Assembly: GCA_020849615.1 (NCBI GenBank)
Contig: JADLFW010000019.1
Coordinates: 124,001-188,000 of the forward strand
Origin: Phycisphaerales bacterium
GTDB taxonomy: Bacteria; Planctomycetota; Phycisphaerae; Phycisphaerales; UBA1924
DNA length: 64,000 bases
Direction of reading: 5' to 3'
In this document: piece after piece, positions 47,798-56,934 of the stretch
Numbering within the stretch: the stretch's first letter is position 1
Layout: each line of letters starts with the position of its first letter
The notes under the pieces: model-generated
Seen by the model: only the letters and a program-made list of their open reading frames with translations
Database searches by the model: none
Told to the model about the DNA's origin: nothing
Position numbers and translations under genes: made by a program

Positions 47798-48826
47798 CTA
47801 CTTCTCCAGCAGCCGGAACTCCGTCGGCACCCGCGGGATCAGCGCCATCACCACCTTGGCCCGGGCCTGGCCGCCCGAGGGCGCATCGGTCAGCATCGCC
47901 TCTCCGAGTGTCCGCAGCTTGAACGCGCTCGGGCCGATCGACCGCGGTTTGACGGGCAGCTCGGGCCGGGCCCGGCCTTCATCGGCCCGGGGTTCCTCAT
48001 CGGGGGGCTCATCGAAGGGCACGGGCAGGTCGCTGGCGCGGGGCGCCAGCGGCAGCGTTTCGCGGTCGCCACCTTCGGGGCGCTCGGATTTCCACTCGAC
48101 CTCCGGCGATTCGGGCACGATGAGGTACGCGTACCCCTCCTGCGCCTCCAGCCCGGCCATCAGCCGAGTGAACACCAGTCCCTCGGCCTCGATGCCCTTG
48201 CGGTCGTTGATCCCCAGGGCCGACTGGTAGGCGAGCGTCTCATCGGCCCGCTCTTCGTGCTGCGGCATCAGCTCGATGCGCAGCGCGGCCCGGACCTGCC
48301 CATCGGCCGGCGCGGGGTTCAGCCAGCACCGCACCAGCATGCGCAGGCGGCCCGCCCCGAGGGTGAGCGGGCCGTCAACCATCGCGATGGTCATGGACTC
48401 CGCCATCGACCCGCGGACGGCGACCGTCCAGCGCGGCAGCTGGCCCATCCACTCGCGCTGCACGCGGCCGATGAGGGGAAGATCGCCGGTCAGCCCGGCC
48501 ATCTGCGAAAGCGGGACCGCGACGATGCGCAGCCCGGCGGCCCGCCATCGCTCGGCGGCGCCCGGATCGAGCCCGGGCAGGTCCTCCGACCGCCCGGCGA
48601 GCGTCCGCCCCAGCACGCCATCCTCATCATCCACGACCCACCAGACCAGCTCGAGCCCGTTGGCGATGCCGCGCTCGGAGGCCGCGATTTCGGGCTCAAG
48701 CGTCCTGGCCGAGCGGGCAGGCTCCGCATCGGTCCGGGCCCGGCCCGCGCAGCCGACTACCGCGAGCCCGGCCGCGAGCAGCGGAACTGCGAGTCCCCGG
48801 GCTATCGAGCGCCGACGCACCACCAT
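47798..48826 (-). CDS. Lipoprotein of unknown function
   Basis: 342 residues from ATG 48826. A signal peptide with a hydrophobic core (LAVPLLAAGLAVVG) ends in a lipobox-like VVGCAG, with Cys ~26. The mature domain ~50-235 has WWVVDDEDGVLGRTL, and a stretch GRVQREWMGQLPRWTVAVRG, with no family recognised. A Pro/Glu/Asp-rich linker (~245-295) is followed by a last ~45-residue conserved-looking segment (SAFKLRTLGEAMLTDAPSGG). Planctomycetes have such proteins with no known role. Its start is ~33 bp from the LOG-family stop, so it could be co-transcribed with it. Confidence 0.72.
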   Translation of the reverse strand: MVVRRRSIARGLAVPLLAAGLAVVGCAGRARTDAEPARSARTLEPEIAASERGIANGLELVWWVVDDEDGVLGRTLAGRSEDLPGLDPGAAERWRAAGLRIVAVPLSQMAGLTGDLPLIGRVQREWMGQLPRWTVAVRGSMAESMTIAMVDGPLTLGAGRLRMLVRCWLNPAPADGQVRAALRIELMPQHEERADETLAYQSALGINDRKGIEAEGLVFTRLMAGLEAQEGYAYLIVPESPEVEWKSERPEGGDRETLPLAPRASDLPVPFDEPPDEEPRADEGRARPELPVKPRSIGPSAFKLRTLGEAMLTDAPSGGQARAKVVMALIPRVPTEFRLLEK

Positions 48827-48859
48827 CCGCCACCCCGGCTTCCTTCCGCGTTGCCCGGG

Positions 48860-50026
48860 TCACCACCCCTGGGCGGGCTCGCACTGGTTGACCTCATCGA
48901 TCAACTTCCGCAGCAGCCCCAGCCGCGACCGCGTGTGCCTGAAGACCAGCCGCGGCAGCTGCCGGTGGTCATCCTCCAGGTCCAGCGCGCCCCGCTGCAC
49001 GATCTTCCCTTCTTTTACGAGCGCACCGTACTCCCGGTTGAGGCGATCCACCACCTCCGCCGAGATCGGGTTGTTGAGCCGGATGACCAGGTCATCCTTC
49101 ACGTACCGCGAGGAGTGGTACATCCGGTAAAACCGCGTCACGTGCTCGAAGGCATCCCGCGGGTCCTTCGCCAGGTAGTACAGCCCGGGGTCCTCCGGGC
49201 TGATCCACCCCCGGGCCAGCAGCGAGTTCCGCACCCACTGGTCCCATTCCTTCCAGTACGTCCCCCCCGCGCCCTCCAGGCACACGATCGGGATCATCCC
49301 CGACTTGCCGGTCTGCACCAGCGTCAGGGTCTCGTACGCCTCATCCATCGTCCCGAACCCGCCCGGGAAGAGCGCCACCGCCTCCGCCTGGCTCACGAAC
49401 ATCAGCTTGCGGGTGAAGAAGTACCTGAAGTGAATCAGCTTCTCATCGCCCTCGATCACCGAGTTGGTGCTCTGCTCGAAGGGCAGCCGGATCGCCACGC
49501 CGAAGCTGGCCTCCCGCCCCGGGCCGACGTGGCCCGCCTGCATGATCCCCCCGCCCGCCCCCGTGATCACCATCCACCCGGCGCCCGCCATCAGCCGGCT
49601 GTACTCCACCGCCGCCTCGTAATCAGGGTGTCCTTCGGGCGTCCGGGCCGAGCCGAACACCGTCACCTTGTGCGGCTCGGCGAAGCGCGCGAACACCCGG
49701 TACGCGTGCCGCAGCTCCTTCACCGAGTTGGTGATCAGCTTGATCTCGCCCGTGTGCCGGCCATCTCGGACCAGTTTCAGCGCGGTCGTCATGAGGTCGC
49801 GGATCAGCCGCGCATCGAACGACCCCGCGCGGCCACCCACCTGCGCGATCAGCCCGTCCAGCACACCCTGCACCGCCGGATCATCCGGCAGCACCGCGGC
49901 CGGGCCAACGGGCGCCGGCGCCCCCGCCCCCGCGGGCACCGGGCCGACAGTCGCGGGCCGACCCGGGCCCGGCCTCAACGCCCCCAACTCGGGCGAACTC
50001 TCCAGCGGATTCAGCTCGTTGTCCAT
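48860..50026 (-). CDS. LOG-family Rossmann protein (TIGR00730-like)
   Basis: 388 residues from ATG 50026. The first ~55 residues are a Pro/Ala/Gly-rich extension. The Rossmann core shows KVTVFGSARTPEGHPDY (~121-137), GAGGGIMQAGHVG (~154-166) and the signature FPGGFGTMDE (~217-226), where Glu and Arg act in the 5'-monophosphate phosphoribohydrolases (cytokinin-like LOG) or related nucleotide enzymes. The extra N- and C-terminal helices match the longer TIGR00730 relatives, whose activity differs from that of plant LOG and is mostly unproven. Cytoplasmic. Confidence 0.87.
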   Translation of the reverse strand: MDNELNPLESSPELGALRPGPGRPATVGPVPAGAGAPAPVGPAAVLPDDPAVQGVLDGLIAQVGGRAGSFDARLIRDLMTTALKLVRDGRHTGEIKLITNSVKELRHAYRVFARFAEPHKVTVFGSARTPEGHPDYEAAVEYSRLMAGAGWMVITGAGGGIMQAGHVGPGREASFGVAIRLPFEQSTNSVIEGDEKLIHFRYFFTRKLMFVSQAEAVALFPGGFGTMDEAYETLTLVQTGKSGMIPIVCLEGAGGTYWKEWDQWVRNSLLARGWISPEDPGLYYLAKDPRDAFEHVTRFYRMYHSSRYVKDDLVIRLNNPISAEVVDRLNREYGALVKEGKIVQRGALDLEDDHRQLPRLVFRHTRSRLGLLRKLIDEVNQCEPAQGW

Positions 50027-50052
50027 TCAACCCCTTGCCTTCAGATCTTCCT

Positions 50053-50124
50053 GCCTTCGTGCCTTCGTGCCTTCGTGCCTTCGTGCCTTCGTGCCTTCGT
50101 GCCTTCGTGCCTTCGTGCCTTCGT
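50053..50124 (+). repeat. Nine tandem copies of the 8-bp unit GCCTTCGT
   Basis: A perfect run of nine units at 50053-50124, between the stop codon of the AsmA-like gene (50132) and the start of the LOG-family gene (50026). It is the inverse of the cacgaagg type found elsewhere. Its purity suggests recent expansion, and its length may vary between strains. Confidence 0.92.
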
Positions 50125-50131
50125 GCCCCGA

Positions 50132-53100
50132 TTATTCCCCCCGCCGCGCCGGCTCGGCCCCGGCGTTGCGTGCCCGCTCCCGCTCCCGCCTGGCCCGGGC
50201 CTCGATCTCCGCCAGCTTTCGGTCCTGCTCGCTCGCCTCTCCCCCGAACAGCCGCGACAGGAACCGCCTCGTCCCGCTGAACCCCACCGTCCGCACATCC
50301 GGGTCCGACACCTTCCCCGTCACCCGCGTCGAGATCAGCTCATCCCGCACCGACTCGAGCACATCGCTCAGCACCGGCAGCCGCCGGATCGCCCGCGAGT
50401 TGAACCGCATGTCCGCCTCGAGCCCGGGCCACGTCACCGTCCCGTACCCCAGGATCTCCACGCTCCCCGACGACACCGACACATCCTCGAACGTCACCGT
50501 CCCCGCGTCGATGTAGTACGACGCCCGCGCCAGCTCCACCGTGTCGTTCACCGGCAGTTGCAGGTTGCTCACCCGGATCAGCCGCATCAAGAGCGGATAG
50601 TTCACCACCCGCCCGCCGTACACCCTCGCCTCGCCCCGCCCGCGCCTCGAGCCCTCATCCCCCACGATCCCCGCCAGCGACATCTGCGCATCCAGCGCGC
50701 CCCGCTGGTTGAGATCCGGCGCCGGCTGCCCCGGCGCCGTCTCCGAGGCGACCTGCCCGGCCGCCACCGGCGCCTCCGGCGCGATCTGCTTGGAATACTC
50801 CGCCAGGTCCTTCAGCACGGGGCCGAAGTGCGCGCCCGCGAGCGAGAACTCGCCCTCGTACCGCCGCACCCCGCCATCCTGCCGCACCCGGGCCTGCCCG
50901 GTCATCCGCCCGCGGTGGCAATCCGCCGACACCAGCGGCACCAGCACCTCTCCCTCCGACTCGCCCCCCACCACCTTCACCCGCCCGCCCGTCATCTCGA
51001 CGCCCGCCAGCCGGAACGTGTCCATCAGCGCCGAGAGCTCGAACTTCACGGGCAGCCCGGGCGCCCGCTCCACACCAAAATCGATGGCGCCGCTGGCGTC
51101 GCCCACCGGCAGCCCGGCCTCCATCATCGCCTCCTGCACCTCCAGCCGCCCGTACGCGCTCACCGAATCCCCGCCGTCAGCGCCTCCCGCGCTCCCCGGC
51201 GTCCACTTCACGGTCATCCCCGGCACGCGGAGCCGGCCCTCCAGGTCGAACTTGACCTCTTCCAGCGCCGCCAGCAGCGGGCCCGGCAGCATCGCCCGCA
51301 GGTCCTCACCCAACCCCTGGCTGTCGAGGTTCATCTTTGCCTGCAGCGCGGGGCGGCCCGGCGCCTCCATCACCCACGACCCATCGGCACCCCAGGACCA
51401 GCGCGATGCCTTCCCGCCCAGCCCCACGAGCTTCCCCGAATCCCGGCTGAACTCCACCCGCCCGCCCATCTCCCCGAACGTGATCTCCTCCCCGTTCCGC
51501 CGGAACACCACCCGCTTGGGCGCGATCGAACCCTCCACCTCCCACCCCCGCCCCACTCCTTCCGCCCCGGAACCCTCCCGCGCGGGCCGCACCCGCAGCT
51601 CCGCATCAAACACCCCGCGCGGGCCCGCATCGTCATAGAACGCCTTCACCCCGCCGCCCACCTTCTCCCGCGCTGCCCACGCCGTCGCCCGCGATTCGAA
51701 GAGCGCCTCCCGCACCTCGACCAGAAGCTCGCCCCCCGTCGCCCCCCCGCCCGGTTCATCCGCCAGCTCCAGTGCGCCCGAAACGCTCGCCCGGCCGCTC
51801 GCCTCTCCGTTCATCATCACCACCCCGCCGAACTGCTCGAACACCACCCGCGGCCGCCCATCCGCGATCACCCGCGCCACGCCCTCCGCCCGCGAGATCC
51901 CCACCCGCCCGCCCATCGCAACCAGCGTCAGGTCCCGCCCGCCCGTCAGCTCCACCTGCACCACCGGCGCGGGCGGCGCCGGCGGCTCGCCCGTCCCGAT
52001 CCAGCCGGGCCGCGACACATGCACGGCCGCCTCGACCCGCCCCTCCGGCCGGTGCTCGCTCCGCAGCGCCAGCACCTTCGCCGCCGTCTCCTTCGAGAAG
52101 ATCCCCACGATCTCCTCGATCGGGCTCGCCACATCCAGCCCGGCGCACCACACGTTGATGTCGATCGCCGATGCTCCCGAACGGTCCTGGCCCAGCTCCA
52201 CCTCGCCGCGGCCCTCCATGAGCGCCAGCCCCGGCCCCGCTTCCGGCCCCGGCGCCTCCGGAGCACGCGCCATCAGGTCGATCGCCAGCCGCGATTCGCT
52301 CACCCGGATCGTCCCCCGCGCCTCCTCCATCACAAACGGCGCTGCCTCCTCCCCGCTCGACCGCGCCCGCGCCGTCACCCCCGCGACCTCCACCTCGATG
52401 TCGTACCCCAGCTTCCCCGGCTCCCGCTCATCGATCCGCGCCTCGCAGTTCACCTTCCCATCCACGTGGAGCTGCCGCAGCACCTCCCGCGCCGAGAGCG
52501 CGCCGGGCCCATCGCCCGTCCGCGCGCCGGGCGTGGCCCGCACCAGCAGGTCATCCACCGGCACATCCCGCGCGGTGATCCGCACCTTGGGCACGATCTC
52601 CGCATCCGGCTGCTTCAGGTTCTTCAGGTCGGTCGTCGCCTCGACCGTCGCCACCCCGCCCCGCAGCCCGCGGTACATCCCCCCCACCACCCGCGCGGTG
52701 TCGTTGCGCACCGAGATCGCGACATCATCCGCCAGGATCGGCAGCGGGAACGGCTCGGGCACCAGCCCGGCGTGCGGCAGCCGCACATCGATCTCCTCGT
52801 GCCAGTTCGAGCCGGGCCCGGCCGTGCGGATCACCGTCACATCGATCGTCGCCCGCCCGCCCATCGCGAACTCCGGCGCCCCCGGATTCGCCCCCGCCCC
52901 CGGATTCGCTCCCGCACCCGGAGCTCGAACCAGGCCCTCCTTCAGCAGGTCGGCGTACCGCTCCTCATTGAAGATCACATCGAGGATCCGCCGCCGCCCC
53001 GGGCCCATCGCTTCCTTGAGGGTCTCATCGATCGGGACATCATCCACGTGCACCTTGATGTTGGCGTACGCCTCGGAGCTGGGCGGGTAGATCTCCCCGT

Positions 53101-54490
53101 GGGCGGTGATCCGGGCCCCGCTGGGCGCGGTTCCCTGCACCTCCAGGATGTCGATCCGCTCATCATCGAACCGCACCGCCCCCGACAGGTTGTGGAAGCG
53201 GTAGGGGAACTTGTGGAACGCGGCCGTGGCCTCACGGAAGTTCAGCCGGCCCTCGACGCGGACCGGGCCCGGCTTGCCCTCGGCGGGCGCGCCTCGCGAG
53301 AACCGCACCACACTGTTGACGATCCCGGTGGGGTTCGAGAAGTTCTCCAGCCGCTCGCGGACGACGGGGGGGGCGAACCGCACGATCTGCGGGTTCTCGC
53401 CGATCTGGAACTCCCGGCTCACCAGCTCGCACGTGAACGCCGAATCGACGCTCAGCCCGGTGTACGCCAGGTTGAGCTGGTACGGCAGGTCCTCCAGCAC
53501 GCCGGCGCCCACGGCGCGGACGCCCGTGCCGTCGAAGGTGACCACGCCGTTGACATCCTGCATCCGCATCAGCGCCGCGGGCGTAGGAGCGCCGGGGTCG
53601 GCGACCGTGCCGCCCTCGGTCACGGGCAGGTTCATCGCCACGTTCTTGAGCACGATGGTGGCCTGCATGCCGCCGGCGAACACGTAGTCGAGCTTCGTCT
53701 CGGCGATCTCCCCCTTCATGTCCAGCAGGGAGAAGATCCCCCGCACCGGCGTCGGCACCGACTCGGGCTTCCAGTCATCCAGCGTCAGCCCGCGCAGCGT
53801 CAGCGCGACCTCCTTCTGGCTCAGCACCCCGCGGAGGTCAAACCCCGTTCCCTCGCCCATCTGCCGCAGGTCGATCACGTACGCCCCGGCCTCCAGCGTG
53901 GGCCGCAGCCGCCCGTTGATCCCGATCCGCTTCAGCGGCGTGTACGCCCCGCCCGTGTGCTCACCCAGCTCGATCGCCCCCCGCTCCACCGTGATCGTCG
54001 GGATCACCCCCGCCGGCTTGTCCGTCCGCGGCACCTTGATCTGCGCGATGTTCACGCTCAGGTCATCACGCGACTGGCTCACCCGCAGCACCGGCGACAC
54101 CAGCGTCAGGTTCCGCACGCCGGGCCGGCCCGACAGCAGCGAACGCCAGCCGATGTCCGCCTCGACCCTCGCCACATCAAACACTTCCCCCGCCGGGCCC
54201 GGCACCCCGGGGGCGACAAACTTCGCCCGCTTCAGGATCACCGACCCATCCAGCCCGATCACCACCGCCTCGGCCTCCACCCGGACGCCGATCGCCTCCT
54301 CCAGCTTCGGCAGGACCATCGCCCCCGTCAGCGGGCTCCGCGTCACCAGGAACCACGCCCCCACGACCACCGCCAGCAGCCCCAGCACCACCGCTCGCGT
54401 GATCCGCCGACGCAGCCTCCGCCGGCGACGCGCCGCCTTCGCGGCCGCCTCATCTCCCGCCGGAATTGGACTGCCTGGGCTCTCGGTCAT
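50132..54490 (-). CDS. Very large AsmA/TamB-like membrane-anchored protein
   Basis: 1452 residues from ATG 54490. A basic cytoplasmic start (KAARRRRRLRRRITR, ~18-33) and one membrane helix (~34-50) are followed by ~1350 residues of beta-rich repeats typical of the AsmA/DUF3971 group. The repeated pattern is GRL-x-x-x-x-A-x-Y and GEVF-x-VARVEA, with short motifs such as SILLS-like ends and LDLRG-x-L. The C-terminal ~60 residues turn basic (RRERERARNAGAEPARR). AsmA-like proteins of Gram-negative bacteria form bridges that carry phospholipids between membranes. This fits a planctomycete outer membrane but is unproven here. Pro/Gly-rich inserts (PGAGANPGAGANPG, ~535) break the repeats. Confidence 0.85.
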   Translation of the reverse strand: MTESPGSPIPAGDEAAAKAARRRRRLRRRITRAVVLGLLAVVVGAWFLVTRSPLTGAMVLPKLEEAIGVRVEAEAVVIGLDGSVILKRAKFVAPGVPGPAGEVFDVARVEADIGWRSLLSGRPGVRNLTLVSPVLRVSQSRDDLSVNIAQIKVPRTDKPAGVIPTITVERGAIELGEHTGGAYTPLKRIGINGRLRPTLEAGAYVIDLRQMGEGTGFDLRGVLSQKEVALTLRGLTLDDWKPESVPTPVRGIFSLLDMKGEIAETKLDYVFAGGMQATIVLKNVAMNLPVTEGGTVADPGAPTPAALMRMQDVNGVVTFDGTGVRAVGAGVLEDLPYQLNLAYTGLSVDSAFTCELVSREFQIGENPQIVRFAPPVVRERLENFSNPTGIVNSVVRFSRGAPAEGKPGPVRVEGRLNFREATAAFHKFPYRFHNLSGAVRFDDERIDILEVQGTAPSGARITAHGEIYPPSSEAYANIKVHVDDVPIDETLKEAMGPGRRRILDVIFNEERYADLLKEGLVRAPGAGANPGAGANPGAPEFAMGGRATIDVTVIRTAGPGSNWHEEIDVRLPHAGLVPEPFPLPILADDVAISVRNDTARVVGGMYRGLRGGVATVEATTDLKNLKQPDAEIVPKVRITARDVPVDDLLVRATPGARTGDGPGALSAREVLRQLHVDGKVNCEARIDEREPGKLGYDIEVEVAGVTARARSSGEEAAPFVMEEARGTIRVSESRLAIDLMARAPEAPGPEAGPGLALMEGRGEVELGQDRSGASAIDINVWCAGLDVASPIEEIVGIFSKETAAKVLALRSEHRPEGRVEAAVHVSRPGWIGTGEPPAPPAPVVQVELTGGRDLTLVAMGGRVGISRAEGVARVIADGRPRVVFEQFGGVVMMNGEASGRASVSGALELADEPGGGATGGELLVEVREALFESRATAWAAREKVGGGVKAFYDDAGPRGVFDAELRVRPAREGSGAEGVGRGWEVEGSIAPKRVVFRRNGEEITFGEMGGRVEFSRDSGKLVGLGGKASRWSWGADGSWVMEAPGRPALQAKMNLDSQGLGEDLRAMLPGPLLAALEEVKFDLEGRLRVPGMTVKWTPGSAGGADGGDSVSAYGRLEVQEAMMEAGLPVGDASGAIDFGVERAPGLPVKFELSALMDTFRLAGVEMTGGRVKVVGGESEGEVLVPLVSADCHRGRMTGQARVRQDGGVRRYEGEFSLAGAHFGPVLKDLAEYSKQIAPEAPVAAGQVASETAPGQPAPDLNQRGALDAQMSLAGIVGDEGSRRGRGEARVYGGRVVNYPLLMRLIRVSNLQLPVNDTVELARASYYIDAGTVTFEDVSVSSGSVEILGYGTVTWPGLEADMRFNSRAIRRLPVLSDVLESVRDELISTRVTGKVSDPDVRTVGFSGTRRFLSRLFGGEASEQDRKLAEIEARARRERERARNAGAEPARRGE

Positions 54491-54614
54491 TCAGGGCGCC
54501 CGCACCGGCTCGCACCGGGCCGGGCACCGATCGTAGTGCCACCCGCCTCCCCACGATTCGGCCCTCTCTCTCCGCGACCTGTCCCCTGTCCCCTCCGCCC
54601 TGTACCCTGCCTCC

Positions 54615-56141
54615 ATGGCCAAGACCCGCCACGTCTTCATCTGCCGGGCCTGCGGCGCCCTCCAGCACCGCTGGATGGGCAAGTGCCCCGACTGCGGCGA
54701 ATGGGATTCCCTCGAGGACCAGGTCGTCGATCCCTCCGCCGCCGCCGACCCCCACCTCGGCGCCGCCAAGGCCCTGGCCCAGTCCTTCGCCGCCGAGGGG
54801 GGCGATGCCACCCCCGCCCCGGCCGCCAAGCCCCTTGATGACATCGGCGAGTCGGATGGCCCGGCCGCCCGCATTACCTGCGGCATCCACGAGCTCGACC
54901 GCGTGCTGGGCGGGGGCCTGGTCCCCGGCTCGGCGGTCCTGTGTGGCGGCGAACCCGGCATCGGCAAGTCGACCCTGCTCCTGCAGGCGGCCCGCGCCTG
55001 GGCCGCGCTAGATCGCCGCGTGCTCTATGTGTCCAGCGAGGAGTCGGCCCAGCAGATCAAGATGCGGGCCCAGCGGCTCCTGGTTCAGGGTGGCACAGGC
55101 GTCCCGGCTGTGCCCATCACCGCTTCTGCGCGCGCAAACAAGGTCAATGTTCCACGTGGAACACCTCATGCCGACAGCGCCGGGGGCGCCAACCTCTTCA
55201 TCCTCGCCGATGCCAACCTGGCCCGGATCGTCGAGCAGACCCGCAAGGTCCAGCCCGAGGTCCTGGTCATCGACTCGGTCCAGATGATCTACAAGGCCGA
55301 CCTGCCCGCCTCGCCCGGCAGCATCACCCAGCTCCGCCGCTGCTGCGCGGAGCTGGTCTACCTCGCCAAGCTGTCGGGTGTTGCGGTCGTGATGGTCGGC
55401 CACGTCACCAAGGAGGGCCAGCTCGCCGGCCCGCGCCTGCTCGAGCACCTTGTGGATGCGGTCCTGTACTTCGAGGGTGACCGCTACCACGCCCACCGCG
55501 TCGTCCGGGCCGTCAAGAACCGATTCGGCACCACCCTGGAAATCGGCCTCTTCGAGATGACGGGCCAGGGGCTGCTGGAGGCGACGGAGGGCGCGGGGGT
55601 GTCGGCGGTTTCGGGGGATGGCCCGCCCCGGCCCGGCAGCGTGGTGAGCCCGGTCATCACCGGCACGCGCTGCGTGCTGGTGGAGCTGCAGGCCCTGACG
55701 GCGACGGGGTTCCTGGGGGCTGCGAAACGCAAGAGCTCGGGGCTGGATGCCAACCGGCTCGCGATGCTGATCGCGGTGCTGGAGCAGCACGGCGGGCTGC
55801 GGCTGGCGGACCGCGATGTGTTCGCCTCGGCGGTCGGGGGCATCCGGGTCATCGAGCCCGCCAGCGACCTGGCCCTGCTGCTGGCGATCGCGGGCGCCCA
55901 CTACCGCCGGGCCCTGCCCCCCACCACCGCGGCGGTCGGCGAGGTGGGGCTGGGCGGCGAGGTCCGGGCGGTCGGCCAGCTCGAGCAGCGGATCAACGAG
56001 GCTTCACGGATGGGGTACGAGCGACTCATCATCCCGTGGATCCGGAAATCTCACCACAGAGGCGCAGAGAGCACAGAGAAGAAGGGCATCGAGGTGGTGA
56101 TGGTGAAGACGGTGGGTCAGGCGATCGAGCAGCTGGGATGA
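54615..56141 (+). CDS. radA: DNA repair protein RadA with repeat-derived insertions
   Basis: 508 residues from ATG 54615. Zinc finger CRACGALQHRWMGKCPDC (~12-29), RecA-like core with Walker A GGEPGIGKSTLL (~114-125), YVSSEESAQQI, VIDSVQMI (Walker B) and the RadA signature VKNRFGTTLEIG, then a Lon-like C-terminal domain. RadA is a helicase that drives branch migration in recombination. Two additions are unusual: residues ~156-190 (QGGTGVPAVP...NVPRGTPHADS), coded by the GGTGGCAC hairpin and the parS-like palindrome, and ~477-489 (SHHRGAESTEKKG), coded by a cacagagg-type intergenic repeat. Both are in frame and fall between core elements. Confidence 0.92.
   Translation: MAKTRHVFICRACGALQHRWMGKCPDCGEWDSLEDQVVDPSAAADPHLGAAKALAQSFAAEGGDATPAPAAKPLDDIGESDGPAARITCGIHELDRVLGGGLVPGSAVLCGGEPGIGKSTLLLQAARAWAALDRRVLYVSSEESAQQIKMRAQRLLVQGGTGVPAVPITASARANKVNVPRGTPHADSAGGANLFILADANLARIVEQTRKVQPEVLVIDSVQMIYKADLPASPGSITQLRRCCAELVYLAKLSGVAVVMVGHVTKEGQLAGPRLLEHLVDAVLYFEGDRYHAHRVVRAVKNRFGTTLEIGLFEMTGQGLLEATEGAGVSAVSGDGPPRPGSVVSPVITGTRCVLVELQALTATGFLGAAKRKSSGLDANRLAMLIAVLEQHGGLRLADRDVFASAVGGIRVIEPASDLALLLAIAGAHYRRALPPTTAAVGEVGLGGEVRAVGQLEQRINEASRMGYERLIIPWIRKSHHRGAESTEKKGIEVVMVKTVGQAIEQLG
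55089..55114 (+). repeat. GGTGGCAC-type hairpin inside radA
   Basis: Nearly the same as 46092-46117 (one stem mismatch), read in frame within radA. It opens the insertion that also holds the parS-like site. Confidence 0.82.
55148..55163 (+). promoter_or_regulatory. parS-like ParB-binding palindrome inside radA
   Basis: TGTTCCACGTGGAACA, a perfect 16-bp palindrome, is one of the accepted forms of the bacterial parS centromere site (consensus TGTTTCACGTGAAACA; this form is known from pseudomonads). It is coded in frame within radA and lies about 350 bp from a change in strand composition. parA/parB are not in the window. Confidence 0.7.
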
Positions 56142-56243
56142 GAGTTGAAACAGGGAGAGACGCGGCGGGCCACGGAGAGAAGAAGGGAAGCGTCACGGAT
56201 CGACACGGATGATGGGGATCGGAGTGCTCGCGATCGGTACTGG

Positions 56244-56732
56244 CTAGAGGTGTACGAGCATCTCGACAATCGCGGTAAACGCGATGATGATGAGGATCAC
56301 CTGCGTGACATTCAGGAGGATGCCGAGCCCGGTGAGTGAGAAGAGCGCCCTGACGTACCGCCGTTCACGCTCGTGATTGGAAACGATCTCGGCCGCGATG
56401 AGCAGCGGCGCCAATATACCAACGCCCAGCGCCACCATCCCCAGCAGGGCCGACAGCAAAGTGAACTCTTCGATTTGAGCTGACATCGTGGCGCAAAAGA
56501 CCGACAGCAGCATCGTCACCGTGGTCCAGCGGCACATCCTCCACAGCGTTCGGAGGATTGATGGCGGCGCGGGCGGCTCGGCCTCGGCGACGTACGCCAG
56601 GGAGCCCGAACGCCCGCATTCGGGGCAGGTCAACTTCCCATCTTCAATGATGAGCCCGGTCAGGTTGAACTGGCACCCGCGGCATTGGTAGCGTCGATTC
56701 GCCGGGAGCGGTGTGGGATCGCTGTCGGACAC
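56244..56732 (-). CDS. Membrane protein with N-terminal zinc ribbon
   Basis: 162 residues from ATG 56732. The zinc ribbon comes first (QCRGCQFNLTGL ... LTCPECGR, residues ~16-42), unlike the C-terminal type elsewhere. Three hydrophobic segments follow (~68-86, ~92-115 and ~132-158). The sequence ends hydrophobic (FTAIVEMLVHL). Convergent with radA and divergent from the HD-GYP gene. No known function. A plus-strand open frame (56145-56339) overlaps its 3' end but looks like a shadow. Confidence 0.78.
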   Translation of the reverse strand: MSDSDPTPLPANRRYQCRGCQFNLTGLIIEDGKLTCPECGRSGSLAYVAEAEPPAPPSILRTLWRMCRWTTVTMLLSVFCATMSAQIEEFTLLSALLGMVALGVGILAPLLIAAEIVSNHERERRYVRALFSLTGLGILLNVTQVILIIIAFTAIVEMLVHL

Positions 56733-56934
56733 TTCGCCGAAGTTTACGGGAAGACACCGGCTGGAGACCCGTGCCTTGTCGCCTTCCCCCGGTTCCTCTC
56801 CGCTCCGCGGCTCCCCGTGGCCCTCCGTGTTTCAACTCTTCGGGCCGATAACGGCGCCCGTCGCGCGCACGGGCGCCAATGACACCCATCCCGGCGACAG
56901 CCACCGCGGCAATCGGCCGATCCTTCTCTTCCAG

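Noticed and set aside
47777-54838. Plus-strand open frame of about 2350 codons
   Set aside because: It is the antisense shadow of the LOG, lipoprotein and AsmA-like genes. The product is extremely Arg/Pro/His-rich without domains, and the minus-strand genes have clear motifs.
56145-56339. 64-codon plus-strand frame after radA
   Set aside because: Very charged, partly coded by repeat sequence and antisense to a better-supported gene.
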